Shown: positions 43,803 to 54,890, counted from the stretch's first letter. The stretch: DNA of 64,000 nucleotides from Actinomycetota bacterium (GCA_020161015.1 JAIUOT010000017.1:248001-312000), one strand, 5' to 3'. Numbers and translations: made by a program. Notes: a model not told the origin generated them from the sequence alone.

Positions 43803-44030
43803 TCACTCGTCCAGGCCGAGAGCCTCGCGCAGCTCCGACTCGCGGGTGTCCATGGCGTCGCCCATGGTGGAGAGGAACTCCCCGACCCGGTCGATGAGGC
43901 CCTCACGGGTCTTCTCCAGCTGGTCGGCGACACCCTTGGGGGTGAAGCGTTCGTAGTACTCGCGTCCCTTGATCACGACCAGGGCGGTGAGCCCGACCCC
44001 GACGGCGAACCAGAACAGGCGCTTGCCCAT
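43803..44030 (-). CDS. Small DUF6167-like membrane protein
   Basis: 75 residues: one N-terminal membrane helix (LFWFAVGVGLTALVVI) and a charged helical tail rich in Glu and Arg. Proteins of this type lie between alaS and a DUF948 gene in many actinobacteria, and so it does here. ATG 44030 overlaps the stop of the DUF948 gene as ATGA, implying joint expression. Function unknown. Confidence 0.78.
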   Translation of the reverse strand: MGKRLFWFAVGVGLTALVVIKGREYYERFTPKGVADQLEKTREGLIDRVGEFLSTMGDAMDTRESELREALGLDE

Positions 44031-44410
44031 CAGCGGGCCTTCTTCCGCTGGCCGGTGACGGCCTGGCGCACCCCGTAGGTGAAGGCGGCCGTCTTGATCA
44101 GCGGCCCGCCGAGGGTGGAGGCGAAGAGCGTGGACAGCTGGGCGGCGTTCTCACTGACGACCGTGGCGTGGGCGCTCACCTTGGCGACGTCCTCCGTCAC
44201 CACGCTGAGCTTGCCCAGCTCGGTGTTCGTCGCGGTCACCGTGCCCTTCAGCTCCTGGAGGATCGGCACCGAGTTGTGGCCCAGGTCGCGCACGGCGAGC
44301 CGCACCTCCTCGAGCACCCGACCGAGCTTCAGCAGCGGGACGGCGCAGAACACGACGAACGCCACCGCAGCCACCGCTGCGATCAGGCCGGCGATCTCTC
44401 CGGCGGACAT
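44030..44410 (-). CDS. DUF948 membrane protein
   Basis: 126 residues with an N-terminal membrane helix (IAGLIAAVAAVAFVVFCAVPLL) and a long amphipathic coiled-coil-like region (LEEVRLAVRDLGHNSVPILQEL to TEDVAKVSAHATVV), the DUF948 layout. The basic C-terminus ends QRKKAR. ATG 44410 follows GAGGT. It pairs with the downstream small membrane protein; the two may form a complex, which is inference. Function unknown. Confidence 0.85.
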   Translation of the reverse strand: MSAGEIAGLIAAVAAVAFVVFCAVPLLKLGRVLEEVRLAVRDLGHNSVPILQELKGTVTATNTELGKLSVVTEDVAKVSAHATVVSENAAQLSTLFASTLGGPLIKTAAFTYGVRQAVTGQRKKAR

Positions 44411-44447
44411 GGGCTACCTCGCTGTCTGGTCGACTGGTACCTCGGCA

Positions 44448-44453
44448 AGAGTA
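44448..44453 (-). promoter_or_regulatory. Putative -10 box of the DUF948 gene
   Basis: TACTCT on the minus strand, 37 nt upstream of the ATG, with a Shine-Dalgarno GAGGT in the leader. The 84-bp gap shows no other feature. Confidence 0.35.
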
Positions 44454-44494
44454 CCGGCTGCGCGTCCCGGCATGCGCGGGTGCAGCGCGGCGGG

Positions 44495-46036
44495 TCAGCG
44501 GGCGGCGTCGGCCCCGGCCGGTGCCGCGCTCGGGCGGGGAACCGTGCCCCAGGCGTGGGTGGTGGTACGCCGCACGAAGAAGGCGCTCACCAGCGCCCCC
44601 GCGAGGGCAGCGAGGGCCGGAAGGAGCATGCTGGTGGCCATCGCGGAGGTGAAGCCCGCCCGCAGGGCCTCGGGCAGCTGCCCGCTGGTCTCTGCGCTCG
44701 CCCCCGCCGCCGCGCCGCCGGGCAGGCTGGCCGCCAGCCGGGCCTGGATCAGTGCGGCGATCGCCGCGCTGCCCAGCACCGAGCCCACCTGCCGCACCGA
44801 GTTGTACACGCCAGAGCCGGCGCCCGCGTCCGCCGGTGCGAGGTTGTAGGTGGTGGTCGTCCCGATCGGCGACCAGGTGAACGCGCTGCCGATGCCCATC
44901 AGCGCGCTCGGGAACAGCAGCCGCCACCACAGGGACTCGTCGGGGACGAGCCAGACCGCGTACCACAGCATGGACGCGGCCATCATCAGCAGCCCCGCCG
45001 TGGCGAGGTAGCGCGGGTGCACCCGGTCGACCAGGCGCCCCACCACGGGCGCGAGCACTCCGGAGAACAGGGCCATGGGCACCAGCTGGAGCGCGGCCCT
45101 CGTCGGGGTGAACCCGAGGACGAGCTGGTAGTAGAAGACCAGCGGAAGGGCGTTGGACGTCACCGCGATGCCGACCATGGCGATCGCCGCGTTGCCGAGG
45201 GAGAAGTTGCGGTCGGAGAACAGCCTCAGGGGCAGCAGCGGCTCCCCGCGTCCGCGCCGTTGCCACCACAGGAACACCCCGAGCACGGCGACACCGAGGC
45301 CGATCAGGCTCCACACGTTCACCGGCCCCCAGACCGTGCCCCAGTCGAAGGTCTCCCCCTCCTGGATGCCGAAGACGAGGCAGGACATGCCGATCGCCCA
45401 CAACACGACCCCGGGGATGTCGAACTGGTGGCTGTGGGTCTCGAGGGAGGGCACCAGGCGCCAGGCCAGGAGGAAGCCGACGATGCCGACGGGGACGTTG
45501 ACGAAGAAGATCCACTCCCAGCCCAGGCTGTCCACCAGGAGGCCGCCCAGCACCGGCCCCACGAGGGTGGCCACCGCGGCGGTCGCGCCCCACAGGCTCA
45601 TCGCGCGGCCGCGGTCGTGCGGGGGGAACGTCCGGGTGATCACGGCCATCGTCTGCGGAGTCAGCAGCGCAGCCCCCAGCCCCTGGACGGCGCGCGCGGC
45701 GATCAGCATCTCGATCGAGCCGGCCAGGCCGCACCAGGCCGAGGACACGGTGAAGACGACGAGCCCGATCAGGTAGATCCGCTTGGGCCCGAACCGGTCA
45801 CCGAGGCGTCCGGTGACCAGGAGGGGGACGGCGTAGGCGAGCAGGTAGGCGCTGGTCACCCAGATGACGGAGTTGATGTCGGCGTCCAGCCCCTGCATGA
45901 TCCGGGGGTTGGCCACGGAGACGATCGTCGTGTCCACCAGGATCATGAAGAAGCCCACCACCAGCGCCCACAGGGCCGGCCAGGGTCGGGAAGCAGGAGT
46001 CACGTCCCCGGGCAACCTCCGCGTCGCCGGTTTCAT
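44495..46036 (-). CDS. MFS exporter, DHA2 (EmrB/QacA) family
   Basis: 513 residues with about 14 membrane helices, a proton-driven drug efflux type. Motif C-like and A-like signatures: VDTTIVSVANPRIMQ in helix 1 (DHA2 D1 motif), GRLGDRFGPKRIYLIG in loop 2-3, RAVQGLGAALLTPQTMAVI in helix 4, and GPVLGGLLVDSLGWEWIFFVN in helix 5. Substrate unknown. ATG 46036 gives the usual N-terminus; the ribosome binding site is weak. It lies 46 bp after rarA and may be co-transcribed with it. Confidence 0.9.
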   Translation of the reverse strand: MKPATRRLPGDVTPASRPWPALWALVVGFFMILVDTTIVSVANPRIMQGLDADINSVIWVTSAYLLAYAVPLLVTGRLGDRFGPKRIYLIGLVVFTVSSAWCGLAGSIEMLIAARAVQGLGAALLTPQTMAVITRTFPPHDRGRAMSLWGATAAVATLVGPVLGGLLVDSLGWEWIFFVNVPVGIVGFLLAWRLVPSLETHSHQFDIPGVVLWAIGMSCLVFGIQEGETFDWGTVWGPVNVWSLIGLGVAVLGVFLWWQRRGRGEPLLPLRLFSDRNFSLGNAAIAMVGIAVTSNALPLVFYYQLVLGFTPTRAALQLVPMALFSGVLAPVVGRLVDRVHPRYLATAGLLMMAASMLWYAVWLVPDESLWWRLLFPSALMGIGSAFTWSPIGTTTTYNLAPADAGAGSGVYNSVRQVGSVLGSAAIAALIQARLAASLPGGAAAGASAETSGQLPEALRAGFTSAMATSMLLPALAALAGALVSAFFVRRTTTHAWGTVPRPSAAPAGADAAR

Positions 46037-46082
46037 TCCGGCCCGAGCCCCCACGGCACGGCGCGCGGTTCCTCGCCGGGTC

Positions 46083-47480
46083 TCAGCCGGTGGTGGCGGC
46101 GTCATCCCCGTCACGGCCGAGCAGGCCCTCCAGCACCCGCAACCGCTCGGCAAGGGCGGCCTCGTTGCCGTGCTCGGTGGGCGTGTAGTAGCGGGCGCCG
46201 GCCAGCTCGTCCGGCAGGTACTGCTGGGCTGCGACACCGTGGGGCGCGTCGTGGGCGTACTGGTAGCCGGTGCCGTGCCCGAGGCTCCGCGCGCCCGGGT
46301 AGTGCGCGTCACGCAGGTGCGGTGGCACCGTGCCGATCCTGCCCTGACGGACGTCGGCGATCGCCGCGTCGACGGCGGTGATGACAGCGTTCGACTTCGG
46401 CGCCAGCGCGCAGGCGATCACCGCCTGGGCGAGGTTGATCCTCGCCTCGGGCATCCCGATGAGCTGGACGGCCTGTGCTGCCGCGACGCAGGTCTGGAGC
46501 ACCGACGGCGCGGCCAGGCCGATGTCCTCGCTGGCGAGGATCACCAGCCGGCGGGCGATGAAGCGGGGGTCCTCCCCCGCCTCGATCATCCGGGCGAGGT
46601 AGTGCAGCGCCGCCTGCACGTCCGACCCGCGCAGGCTCTTGATGAACGCGCTGATGACGTCGTAGTGCTGGTCGCCGGCGCGGTCGTAGCGGACGGCCGC
46701 CTTGTCGACCGCTGCGGAGACGATCTCGGAGCCGATCTCCTGCGTCCCCTGGGCAGCGGCGCCCGCGGCCGCCTCCTCCAGGTAGGTGAGGGCGCGCCGG
46801 GCGTCCCCGCCGGCGAACCTCAGCAGCGCCGACCGGGCGTCCGTGCTCAACCGGTACTGCCCGGCCAGCCCGCGCTCGTCGGAGAGCGCCCGGTCCAGCA
46901 GCAGGCCGATGTCGGCGTCGGTGAGCGGCTTCAGCGTCAGCAGCAGCGAGCGGCTCAGCAGCGGCGAGATCACCGAGAACGACGGGTTCTCCGTGGTCGC
47001 GGCGATCAGGGTCACCAGGCGGTTCTCGACCGCCGGCAGCAGGACGTCCTGCTGGGCCTTGGAGAACCGGTGCACCTCATCGACGAACAGCACCGTGCCC
47101 ACCCCGCGGGCCAGCTCGCGCTGGGCGTCGGCCAGCGCGGCGCGCACCTCCCGGACGCCGGCGGTGACCGCGGACAGCTCCACGAACCGGCGCTCGCCGG
47201 AGGCGGACACCACCGCGGCGATGGTCGTCTTGCCGACCCCCGGCGGACCCCACAGGAAGACCGACATCGCGGTCCGGCCCTCTGCCAGCCGGCGCAGCGG
47301 AGAACCGGGAGCCAGCAGGTGGTCCTGCCCGACGATCTCGTCGACGGTGCGCGGACGCATCCTCACCGCGAGCGGGGTGTCGACGTGCCCCGCCGTGCTC
47401 AGCGACCCGCCCGGGACGATCGCGTCCGCCGTCGCGCCGCCGGGTGCGGGGACGGGGTTGCCGAAGAGGTCGGTGTCCAC
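46083..47480 (-). CDS. rarA: Replication-associated recombination protein RarA (MgsA)
   Basis: 465 residues. An AAA+ ATPase related to clamp loaders that acts at stalled forks. N-terminal [16 protein letters not shown] (about 41), Walker [16 protein letters not shown] (about 75), Walker [21 protein letters not shown], sensor 1 AATTENPSF, sensor 2 [12 protein letters not shown] (about 228), and the C-terminal tetramerisation region with [18 protein letters not shown]. Intact throughout. The GTG start has a TANNNT box 7 nt upstream. Confidence 0.95.
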   Translation of the reverse strand: MDTDLFGNPVPAPGGATADAIVPGGSLSTAGHVDTPLAVRMRPRTVDEIVGQDHLLAPGSPLRRLAEGRTAMSVFLWGPPGVGKTTIAAVVSASGERRFVELSAVTAGVREVRAALADAQRELARGVGTVLFVDEVHRFSKAQQDVLLPAVENRLVTLIAATTENPSFSVISPLLSRSLLLTLKPLTDADIGLLLDRALSDERGLAGQYRLSTDARSALLRFAGGDARRALTYLEEAAAGAAAQGTQEIGSEIVSAAVDKAAVRYDRAGDQHYDVISAFIKSLRGSDVQAALHYLARMIEAGEDPRFIARRLVILASEDIGLAAPSVLQTCVAAAQAVQLIGMPEARINLAQAVIACALAPKSNAVITAVDAAIADVRQGRIGTVPPHLRDAHYPGARSLGHGTGYQYAHDAPHGVAAQQYLPDELAGARYYTPTEHGNEAALAERLRVLEGLLGRDGDDAATTG

Positions 47481-47487
47481 GGCTGCG

Positions 47488-47493
47488 ACGCTA
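47488..47493 (-). promoter_or_regulatory. -10 box for leaderless rarA, formed on the MFS-gene stop codon
   Basis: TAGCGT on the minus strand begins with the TAG stop of the upstream MFS gene. It is followed by 7 nt (CGCAGCC) and the rarA GTG. Confidence 0.42.
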
Positions 47494-48747
47494 CACCGCC
47501 GGGCCGACCGTGCCGGCGGCGACGACGTCCTCCGGATCGGGCAGGCGGCGGTAGAACGGGAAGGCGGCCAGCGCGAGCACGGCCGTCAGGCCCCCGCCGA
47601 CCACGAACGGGAGCGCCAGGTCGACGCGGCCGATGAGTCCCCCGAGCAGGCTGCCCACGGGCATCGCGCCCCACAGCAGCGTCCGCCAGGTGCCCTGCAC
47701 GCGTCCGAAGAGGCGGATCGGGATGATCGCCTGGCGCAGGGAGATGACCAGGACGTTCCAGCACACGATCGCGCCGGCCACGACGGCGTTGGCCGCGACC
47801 ACCACCCACACGTTCGGCCACGGGCCCATCACCAGCAGCGCGAGCCCGGTGAACAGCGTCGACCATGCCATGACCGGGCCGCTGTGGAAGCGTCGCTTGA
47901 GGCGGTCGGTGACCAGCGAGCCCGCGATGCCGCCCACGGCCCCGCTCAGCATGAACAGGCCGAACCATGCCTCTGGCACTCCCAGCGGCCCGAGCACGAA
48001 CAGCACGAAGCTCGCGAAGGCCAGCTGGACGAAGATGCCCGCAGCGGTGGACGTGAGCCAGAGCACCACCAGCATCCGGTTGGCGCGCAGGAAGCGCCAG
48101 CCGTCCGCGAACTGCCGGTACCACGCGACGCCGGCATCGTCGGGATGCACGTGCTGCCGTCCGGACGCGGCGCGCGGCAGCAGAAGGGCGAGGACCCCGG
48201 CGAGGGCGAACGCAGCGACGTTGGTGCCGAGCGGGATGAGGACCGAGACGGCGAAGAGCGCCGACGTGAACGGTCCGGACACGAAGCTCTGCATCACCTG
48301 CTCGCCGGCCTCGATCCGTCCGTTCGCGCGGGGCAGGTCCGCGGTGTCGACGATGCTCGGCGGGATCGCGCGGGCCGCCCCGTCGTACAGGGTCTCGAAC
48401 GCCCCGTAGACGAAGATCACCAGGTAGAGCCACCAGATCGTCAGCGCGCCGCTCGCCGTGAGCACGATCAGGAGGATCCCGAGCGTGACACGGACGGCCT
48501 GGGCCAGAGCGAGGGCCAGCCGACGGTCCATCCGGTCGATGGCGATGCCCGACGGCAGCGCGAAGAGCAGCCACGGCAGCATCGCCAGGGCGGCGATCCC
48601 CGAGACCAGCAGCGCGTCGTCGGTGAGGCGTGCGGCCAGCAGGGGCATCGCCGTGCGGGCGATGCCGTCGCCGAGGTTGCTGGCCAGGCTGGCCACCCAC
48701 AGGTTGGTGAACGCCGGGCCCAGTCTTCCGCCGGCGGTTCTGGACAC
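47491..48747 (-). CDS. MFS transporter, DHA3-like 12-TM exporter
   Basis: 418 residues with about 12 hydrophobic helices, similar in pattern to the EntS/DHA3 group: [20 protein letters not shown] in helix 1, [20 protein letters not shown] in loop 2-3, [20 protein letters not shown] near residue 150, and [15 protein letters not shown] near residue 270. Substrate unknown. It is divergent from the padR gene 98 bp away and may be one of its targets. The GTG start has a TANNNT box 6 nt upstream and no Shine-Dalgarno sequence. Confidence 0.85.
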   Translation of the reverse strand: MSRTAGGRLGPAFTNLWVASLASNLGDGIARTAMPLLAARLTDDALLVSGIAALAMLPWLLFALPSGIAIDRMDRRLALALAQAVRVTLGILLIVLTASGALTIWWLYLVIFVYGAFETLYDGAARAIPPSIVDTADLPRANGRIEAGEQVMQSFVSGPFTSALFAVSVLIPLGTNVAAFALAGVLALLLPRAASGRQHVHPDDAGVAWYRQFADGWRFLRANRMLVVLWLTSTAAGIFVQLAFASFVLFVLGPLGVPEAWFGLFMLSGAVGGIAGSLVTDRLKRRFHSGPVMAWSTLFTGLALLVMGPWPNVWVVVAANAVVAGAIVCWNVLVISLRQAIIPIRLFGRVQGTWRTLLWGAMPVGSLLGGLIGRVDLALPFVVGGGLTAVLALAAFPFYRRLPDPEDVVAAGTVGPAV

Positions 48748-48753
48748 CCGCTC

Positions 48754-48759
48754 ACCCTA
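48754..48759 (-). promoter_or_regulatory. -10 box for leaderless MFS gene
   Basis: TAGGGT on the minus strand, 6 nt (GAGCGG) before the GTG start. It lies 47 bp from the palindrome in the divergent padR promoter. Confidence 0.38.
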
Positions 48760-48777
48760 ACCCGGCGCTCGGGGGTG

Positions 48778-48817
48778 TTGCGTAGCGACACCGGCGTGCC
48801 TATCATCGATATATCGA
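48778..48817 (+). promoter_or_regulatory. padR promoter with overlapping palindromic operator
   Basis: The -35 TTGCGT (48778-48783), a 17-bp spacer and the -10 TATCAT (48801-48806) make the best promoter match in the window. The predicted start site near 48813 falls inside the perfect 12-bp palindrome TCGATATATCGA (48806-48817). This AT-rich dyad stands out in a GC-rich region and is a likely binding site for the PadR protein itself, giving autorepression. Confidence 0.6.
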
Positions 48818-48847
48818 ATACGTTACGACGATACAAGGAGAATCATG

Positions 48848-49540
48848 ATGAACGACGATCGCTATGACAGTGAGGCCTGGGGCGACGGTCCCCGGGGACG
48901 GCGTCGCGGCGGGCACCGCGGCTGGCACGGGCACGGCGTCCCCCCGATGGGCGCCATGGGTCCAGAGGGCCCGTTCGGCCCCGGTGGCCCCTTCGGACCC
49001 GGGGGCCCGTTCGGCCCGGGTGGGCCCTTCGGTGCCGGCGGACCGTTCGGCGGTCCGGGTGCGCGGCGGGGGCGCCGCGGGCACGTCCGGAGCGCGATCC
49101 TCGCGCTGCTGGCCGACGAACCGCTCAACGGCTACCAGATCATGCAGAGCCTGGCCGAGCGCACCCAGGGCGTGTGGAAGCCCAGCCCCGGCGCGGTCTA
49201 CCCCGCACTGTCACAACTGGAGGACGAGGGGCTGATCGAGTCCTTCGACAACCAGGGCCAGAAGGCGTTCCGGCTCACCGAGAGCGGACGGGAGGCCGCG
49301 GCCGGCGTCGACACTCCCCCCTGGGAGATGGTCAACAAGGCCGTGTCCGGTTGGGGACCCGACCAGGTCCGCGAGATGTGGCGCGAGTTCGCGTCCCTGG
49401 CCGGAGCGGCCAAGGAGCTCACCCGCAACGCGACCCCCGCGCAACTGGAGGCGGCGTCCCGACTGCTCGCCGACACCCGCCGCAAGCTCTACGGCCTGCT
49501 CGCCACCGACGACCTGCCCAACGGCGACGACCTGCGCTGA
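48848..49540 (+). CDS. PadR-family transcriptional regulator with Gly-Pro-Phe repeat
   Basis: 230 residues. The N-terminal 80 residues are low-complexity, with a PFGPGG repeat run of about five units (about 37-65) and an Arg/Gly-rich linker. The PadR winged helix follows: [20 protein letters not shown], then [20 protein letters not shown], the diagnostic PadR segment, and [13 protein letters not shown]. The C-terminal helical dimerisation part follows. ATG 48848 (spacing 7 from AAGGAG) fits better than ATG 48845. It probably represses itself and perhaps the divergent MFS gene in response to an unknown ligand. Confidence 0.88.
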   Translation: MNDDRYDSEAWGDGPRGRRRGGHRGWHGHGVPPMGAMGPEGPFGPGGPFGPGGPFGPGGPFGAGGPFGGPGARRGRRGHVRSAILALLADEPLNGYQIMQSLAERTQGVWKPSPGAVYPALSQLEDEGLIESFDNQGQKAFRLTESGREAAAGVDTPPWEMVNKAVSGWGPDQVREMWREFASLAGAAKELTRNATPAQLEAASRLLADTRRKLYGLLATDDLPNGDDLR

Positions 49541-49547
49541 CACACGC

Positions 49548-49591
49548 AAAGTGGACCGTGACCGCCGAGTTCGGCGGTCACGGTCCACTTT
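49548..49591. terminator. Perfect 21-bp inverted repeat between convergent genes
   Basis: Arms 49548-49568 and 49571-49591 are perfect inverted repeats of 21 bp with only GT between them. Beyond them the complementarity resumes after a 2-nt bulge (ACACGC/GCGTGT). It lies between the padR stop (49540) and the aspS stop (49604), so it can end transcription from both sides. It is longer and more perfect than a usual terminator. Confidence 0.75.
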
Positions 49592-49603
49592 GTGCGTGTC
49601 GGG

Positions 49604-51394
<1,791 letters not shown>

Positions 51395-51420
51395 GAAGGA
51401 GTCCTTTCCGAGGCCCGGAA

Positions 51421-52752
51421 TCAGGCCAGAGGAGATCTTACGACGGCCGGACGGAGGTCGGCGTCCGGCGGCAGCCAGGCGTCGGGGTCGGCGGGCGACT
51501 GCTCGCCGCTGCGGATGTCCTTGACCTCGCCGGAGGAGAACCAGACGAACGGGATGCCCCGCCGGTCGGCGTAGCGGATCTGCTTGCCGAACCGGTCCGC
51601 CTTCGGGGCCACCTCGCAGGGGATGCCGCGGGCACGCAGCCGGGTGGCGGTGGCGATCGCCTCGAAGCGCGTCTCCTCCGCGTCCACCGCGACCAGCACG
51701 CAGGTCGGAACCGGCCGGGACGCGGTGAGGACCCCCTTGCCCACGAGTGGTACCAGGATCCGGCTGACGCCGATGCTCAGCCCGACGCCGGGGTAGGTCG
51801 TCCGCCCGTCGCTGGCGAGGGAGTCGTAGCGGCCGCCCGAGGAGATCGATCCCATCGACTCGTAGCCGGCCATCGTCGTCTCGTAGACCGTGCCGGTGTA
51901 GTAGTCCAGGCCGCGGGCGATCTTGAGGTCGGCCACCAGCCGTCCCGGAACCAGCGCAGCGGCGGCGGTCACCACGTCCGCCAGCAGCTCCAGGCCTGCG
52001 GTCAGCAGCGGGTGTTCGATGCCGAGTGCGGTCACCTGGTCGACGAAGGACGCGTCGCCGGTGCGGATCCCCGCCAGCGCCAGGCATTTGCCGGCGGCGG
52101 CGCGGGTCAACCCCACCTCATCGACGAGCAGGTCGGCCACGGCGTCCGGCCCGATCTTGTCCAGCTTGTCCACCCGCTGGAGCACGGCGAGGTGATCCTC
52201 GACGCCCAGGCCACGGTAGAAGCCCTCGCTGAGCTGGCGGTTGTTCACGCTCATCGTGGCCGGCGGGATGCCGAAGTCGACGTGCAGCCTCTCCAGGGCC
52301 TCGAGCGTGACCAGCGGGAGTTCCACGTCATGGTGCGCGGCCAGGGTCTCGGACCCGACGATGTCGATGTCGGCCTGCGTGAACTCGCGGTAGCGCCCCT
52401 CCTGGGGGCGCTCGCCGCGCCAGGCCTTCTGGATCTGGTAGCGACGGAACGGGAAGGTCAGGTGACCGGCGTTCTCAAGCACGTAGCGCGCGAACGGCAC
52501 GGTGAGGTCGAAGTGGAGGCCGAGCTCGTCGACGGCGTCCGCGGCGGCGTGCAGCCGGCGGACGACGAACACCTCCTTGTCGATCTCGCCCTTGCGGGTG
52601 AGCTGCTCCATCGGCTCCACCGCACGGGTCTCGATCGAGCCGAAGCCGTGGAGTTCGAAGGTGTCGGCGAGGCTGGCGAGCACGCGCTGCTCGACGATCC
52701 GTCCGGCCGGGGTGAACTCGGGAAAGCCGGACAGCGGCTTGGGACGTGCCAT
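51421..52752 (-). CDS. hisS: Histidyl-tRNA synthetase
   Basis: 443 residues. Class II enzyme charging tRNA-His. Motif 2 region [31 protein letters not shown] is split by a loop typical of His[13 protein letters not shown] lies near residue 82, the histidine-binding motif is [13 protein letters not shown] (about 282), and the C-terminal anticodon domain begins near [13 protein letters not shown]. It starts [22 protein letters not shown] 52752 overlaps the stop of the MBL gene as ATGA. Confidence 0.94.
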   Translation of the reverse strand: MARPKPLSGFPEFTPAGRIVEQRVLASLADTFELHGFGSIETRAVEPMEQLTRKGEIDKEVFVVRRLHAAADAVDELGLHFDLTVPFARYVLENAGHLTFPFRRYQIQKAWRGERPQEGRYREFTQADIDIVGSETLAAHHDVELPLVTLEALERLHVDFGIPPATMSVNNRQLSEGFYRGLGVEDHLAVLQRVDKLDKIGPDAVADLLVDEVGLTRAAAGKCLALAGIRTGDASFVDQVTALGIEHPLLTAGLELLADVVTAAAALVPGRLVADLKIARGLDYYTGTVYETTMAGYESMGSISSGGRYDSLASDGRTTYPGVGLSIGVSRILVPLVGKGVLTASRPVPTCVLVAVDAEETRFEAIATATRLRARGIPCEVAPKADRFGKQIRYADRRGIPFVWFSSGEVKDIRSGEQSPADPDAWLPPDADLRPAVVRSPLA

Positions 52753-53444
52753 CAGTTCCTCATCGCCGCCGGTTGCAGGTAGGGGTTCTCCAGGCGCTCG
52801 CGCGCCATCGATGTCTGCGGGCCGTGGCCCGGCAGCAGGGCCGCGGTGTCGGGCAGCGCGAGGACGACGTCGCGCAGGGTGGCGGCCATCACGCGCGGAT
52901 CTCCCCCGGGCAGGTCCGTGCGCCCGACCGAGCCGGCGAAGACCACGTCCCCGCTGAACACGATGCGGTCGATCTGCGCGTTGCGTCCGCGGTAGTCGAG
53001 GCCGAGCAGGACCGACCCCCCGGTGTGGCCGGGCGCGTGGGTCACGCTGAACCGCAGTCGGGCGAGGGTGAGCTCGGTGAGCCCGTCGAACTCCTCCACG
53101 CGTGCCGGTTCGGCCATCGGGGAGCGCAGCACCTGCTTCACCAGCGCGGCGCCCTCCGGGCTGAGCCCGGCGGCCGGTTCGGTGAGCAGGTCACGGTCGG
53201 CGGAGTGGATCCACAGCGGGACGTTGTACTCGTCCGCGATCTCGGCGGCGTCCGCGACGTGGTCGAAGTGACCGTGCGTGGCCAGAACGCCCTTGGGACG
53301 CAGCTGGTGCTCGGCCAGCACCTGGCGGATGCTCGGCGCGGCACCCTGGCCGGCGTCGATCACCACACACTCGGCAACACCGGGGGCGGCGACGACGTAG
53401 CAGTTGGCCTGCCACTGGCCGGTTGCGAAGGATGCCAGGAACAC
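52752..53444 (-). CDS. MBL-fold metallo-hydrolase (glyoxalase II-like)
   Basis: 230 residues of the metallo-beta-lactamase fold. Metal ligands: THGHFDHVADAAE (about 58-70), HAPGHTGGS (about 135), Asp in FSGDVVFAGSVGRTDLPGGD (about 165-184) and the final His in LLPGHGPQTS. NCYVV near residue 15 is typical of the hydroxyacylglutathione hydrolase-like branch. The substrate is likely a thioester, but this is inference. It precedes hisS in many actinobacteria. The GTG start lies 7 nt after TAGGCT with no Shine-Dalgarno sequence. Confidence 0.88.
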   Translation of the reverse strand: MFLASFATGQWQANCYVVAAPGVAECVVIDAGQGAAPSIRQVLAEHQLRPKGVLATHGHFDHVADAAEIADEYNVPLWIHSADRDLLTEPAAGLSPEGAALVKQVLRSPMAEPARVEEFDGLTELTLARLRFSVTHAPGHTGGSVLLGLDYRGRNAQIDRIVFSGDVVFAGSVGRTDLPGGDPRVMAATLRDVVLALPDTAALLPGHGPQTSMARERLENPYLQPAAMRN

Positions 53445-53451
53445 GCGCGAC

Positions 53452-53457
53452 AGCCTA
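53452..53457 (-). promoter_or_regulatory. -10 box for leaderless MBL-hisS-aspS operon
   Basis: TAGGCT on the minus strand, 7 nt (GTCGCGC) before the GTG start. It is the same hexamer and spacing as in front of fmt. Confidence 0.45.
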
Positions 53458-53467
53458 GACGACGAGA

Positions 53468-53493
53468 CGTCGAGCCGCGTGAGCGGCTCGACG
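53468..53493. repeat. 11-bp hairpin in the MBL/DUF349 divergent region
   Basis: CGTCGAGCCGC and GCGGCTCGACG are perfect 11-bp arms with loop GTGA. It lies upstream of two divergent genes, so it is not a terminator for either. It may be a dispersed repeat or a regulatory site. Confidence 0.7.
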
Positions 53494-53509
53494 CGAGGAG
53501 TCTCGACGA

Positions 53510-53528
53510 GCAGTGGGGTACCCACTGC
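53510..53528. repeat. 8-bp hairpin in the MBL/DUF349 divergent region
   Basis: GCAGTGGG and CCCACTGC are perfect arms around GTA. It follows the 11-bp hairpin by 16 bp and is flanked by GAG/GAGGAG purine stretches. Function unknown. Confidence 0.65.
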
Positions 53529-53618
53529 GAGGAGCAGACGCGCCGCTGCAACCGCGTCCACGGACCGCGGATCGGGGGCCGTTGCCACAAACCGTGCCGG
53601 ATCAGGCAAGATGTGCGC

Positions 53619-54863
53619 ATGAACTCCACCTCAGGTCCGGCTGACTTCGGTCGCGTCGACGCCGACGGCACGGTCTACGTGCGGACGGCCGACGGCGAGC
53701 GGGTCGTCGGTCAGATTCCCGATGTCGAAGCCGCAGAGGCGCTGGCCTTCTACACCCGCCGCTACGAGGCACTCGAAGTGGAGGTGGGGTTGCTGGAGAC
53801 CCGGGTCAGGGGTGGAGCCCTGTCACCGGAGGAGGCGCGGCACAGCATCTCCTCCGTGCGCACCACGGTGAGCACGGCGAACGCGGTCGGCGACCTGCAG
53901 TCGCTGGTGGACCGGCTCGATGCACTCGCCCCGCTGCTCGCCGAGCAGGCCGAGGCGCGCAAGGCCGAGCGCAGTAAGCAGCTCGAGGCCACGCGCGAGA
54001 CCAAGGAGCGGATGGTCGCGGAGGCCGAGACCCTGGCGCAGGGCAACGACTGGCGTGGCGGGGTGAACCGTTTCCGCGCGCTCCTGGAGGAGTGGAAGGC
54101 GCTCCCCCGCATCGACCGCGCCACCGACGACGCGCTGTGGCACCGCTTCTCGGCCGCCCGGACGACCTACACCCGGCGGCGCAAGGCGCAGTTCGCCGAG
54201 CAGGCCGTCAAGCGGGACGCGGCGAAGGCTGCCAAGGAGGAGATCATCGCCGAGGCGCGTGAGCTCGCGAACTCCACGGAGTGGGGTCCGACCGCCGGCG
54301 CGTTCCGTGAGCTGATGACGCGCTGGAAGGCTGCCGGCTCCGCGCCTCGGGACATCGACGACCAGCTGTGGGCGGAGTTCCGCGGCATCCAGGACGAGTT
54401 CTTCAACGCGCGGGCGTCCGTGCTCAGCGAGCAGGACGCCGAGTTCAAGGCGAACCTCGAGGCCAAGCTCACCCTCCTGGACGAGGCCGAGGCCAGCCTT
54501 CTGCCGGTGACCGACCTCGCCGCGGCGCGCGCAGGCTTCCGCTCGTTCCTGGAGCGCTACAACGCCTACGGTCGCGTCCCTCGCGAGCAGATGCGCACGC
54601 TCGACGCCCGGGTGAAGTCGCTGGAGTCGGCCGTCCGCAGCGCCGAGGAGGACGAGTGGCGCCGGACCGATCCGCAGGCCCGTGCGCGGGCGGAGGAGAC
54701 GGTCGGGATGCTCTCCGCCGAGATCGAGAAGCTCACCGAGAAGGCGGCGAAGGCCACAGCCCGTGGCGACAAGGCCGCCGCGGCGAAGGCGAACGACTCC
54801 ATCGCCACCTACCAGACCTGGCTCGACCAGGCCAAGGCCACGCTCGCCGACTTCAACCGCTGA
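53619..54863 (+). CDS. DUF349 repeat protein
   Basis: 414 residues, mostly charged helices. A short N-terminal region (GRVDADGTVYVRTADGERVVG) precedes several DUF349 units of about 75 residues, each with a W-rich turn such as DWRGGVNRFRALLEEWKAL, EWGPTAGAFRELMTRWKAAG and LWAEFRGIQDEFFNAR. The C-terminus is a Lys/Ala-rich coiled coil. Such proteins are conserved beside rel and the MBL-hisS genes in actinobacteria. Function unknown. The ATG at 53619 has no Shine-Dalgarno sequence; CAAGAT six bases upstream may be a -10 for leaderless expression. Confidence 0.85.
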   Translation: MNSTSGPADFGRVDADGTVYVRTADGERVVGQIPDVEAAEALAFYTRRYEALEVEVGLLETRVRGGALSPEEARHSISSVRTTVSTANAVGDLQSLVDRLDALAPLLAEQAEARKAERSKQLEATRETKERMVAEAETLAQGNDWRGGVNRFRALLEEWKALPRIDRATDDALWHRFSAARTTYTRRRKAQFAEQAVKRDAAKAAKEEIIAEARELANSTEWGPTAGAFRELMTRWKAAGSAPRDIDDQLWAEFRGIQDEFFNARASVLSEQDAEFKANLEAKLTLLDEAEASLLPVTDLAAARAGFRSFLERYNAYGRVPREQMRTLDARVKSLESAVRSAEEDEWRRTDPQARARAEETVGMLSAEIEKLTEKAAKATARGDKAAAAKANDSIATYQTWLDQAKATLADFNR

Positions 54864-54890
54864 GCCGGTCGCGCCCCGGCCTTCGACATC

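Noticed and set aside
48511-48520. GAGGGCCAGC inside the MFS gene, identical to the half-unit of the 68-bp element
   Set aside because: Only ten bases plus one match, with no inverted partner or second half-unit nearby. It is explained by ordinary codons of the transporter.
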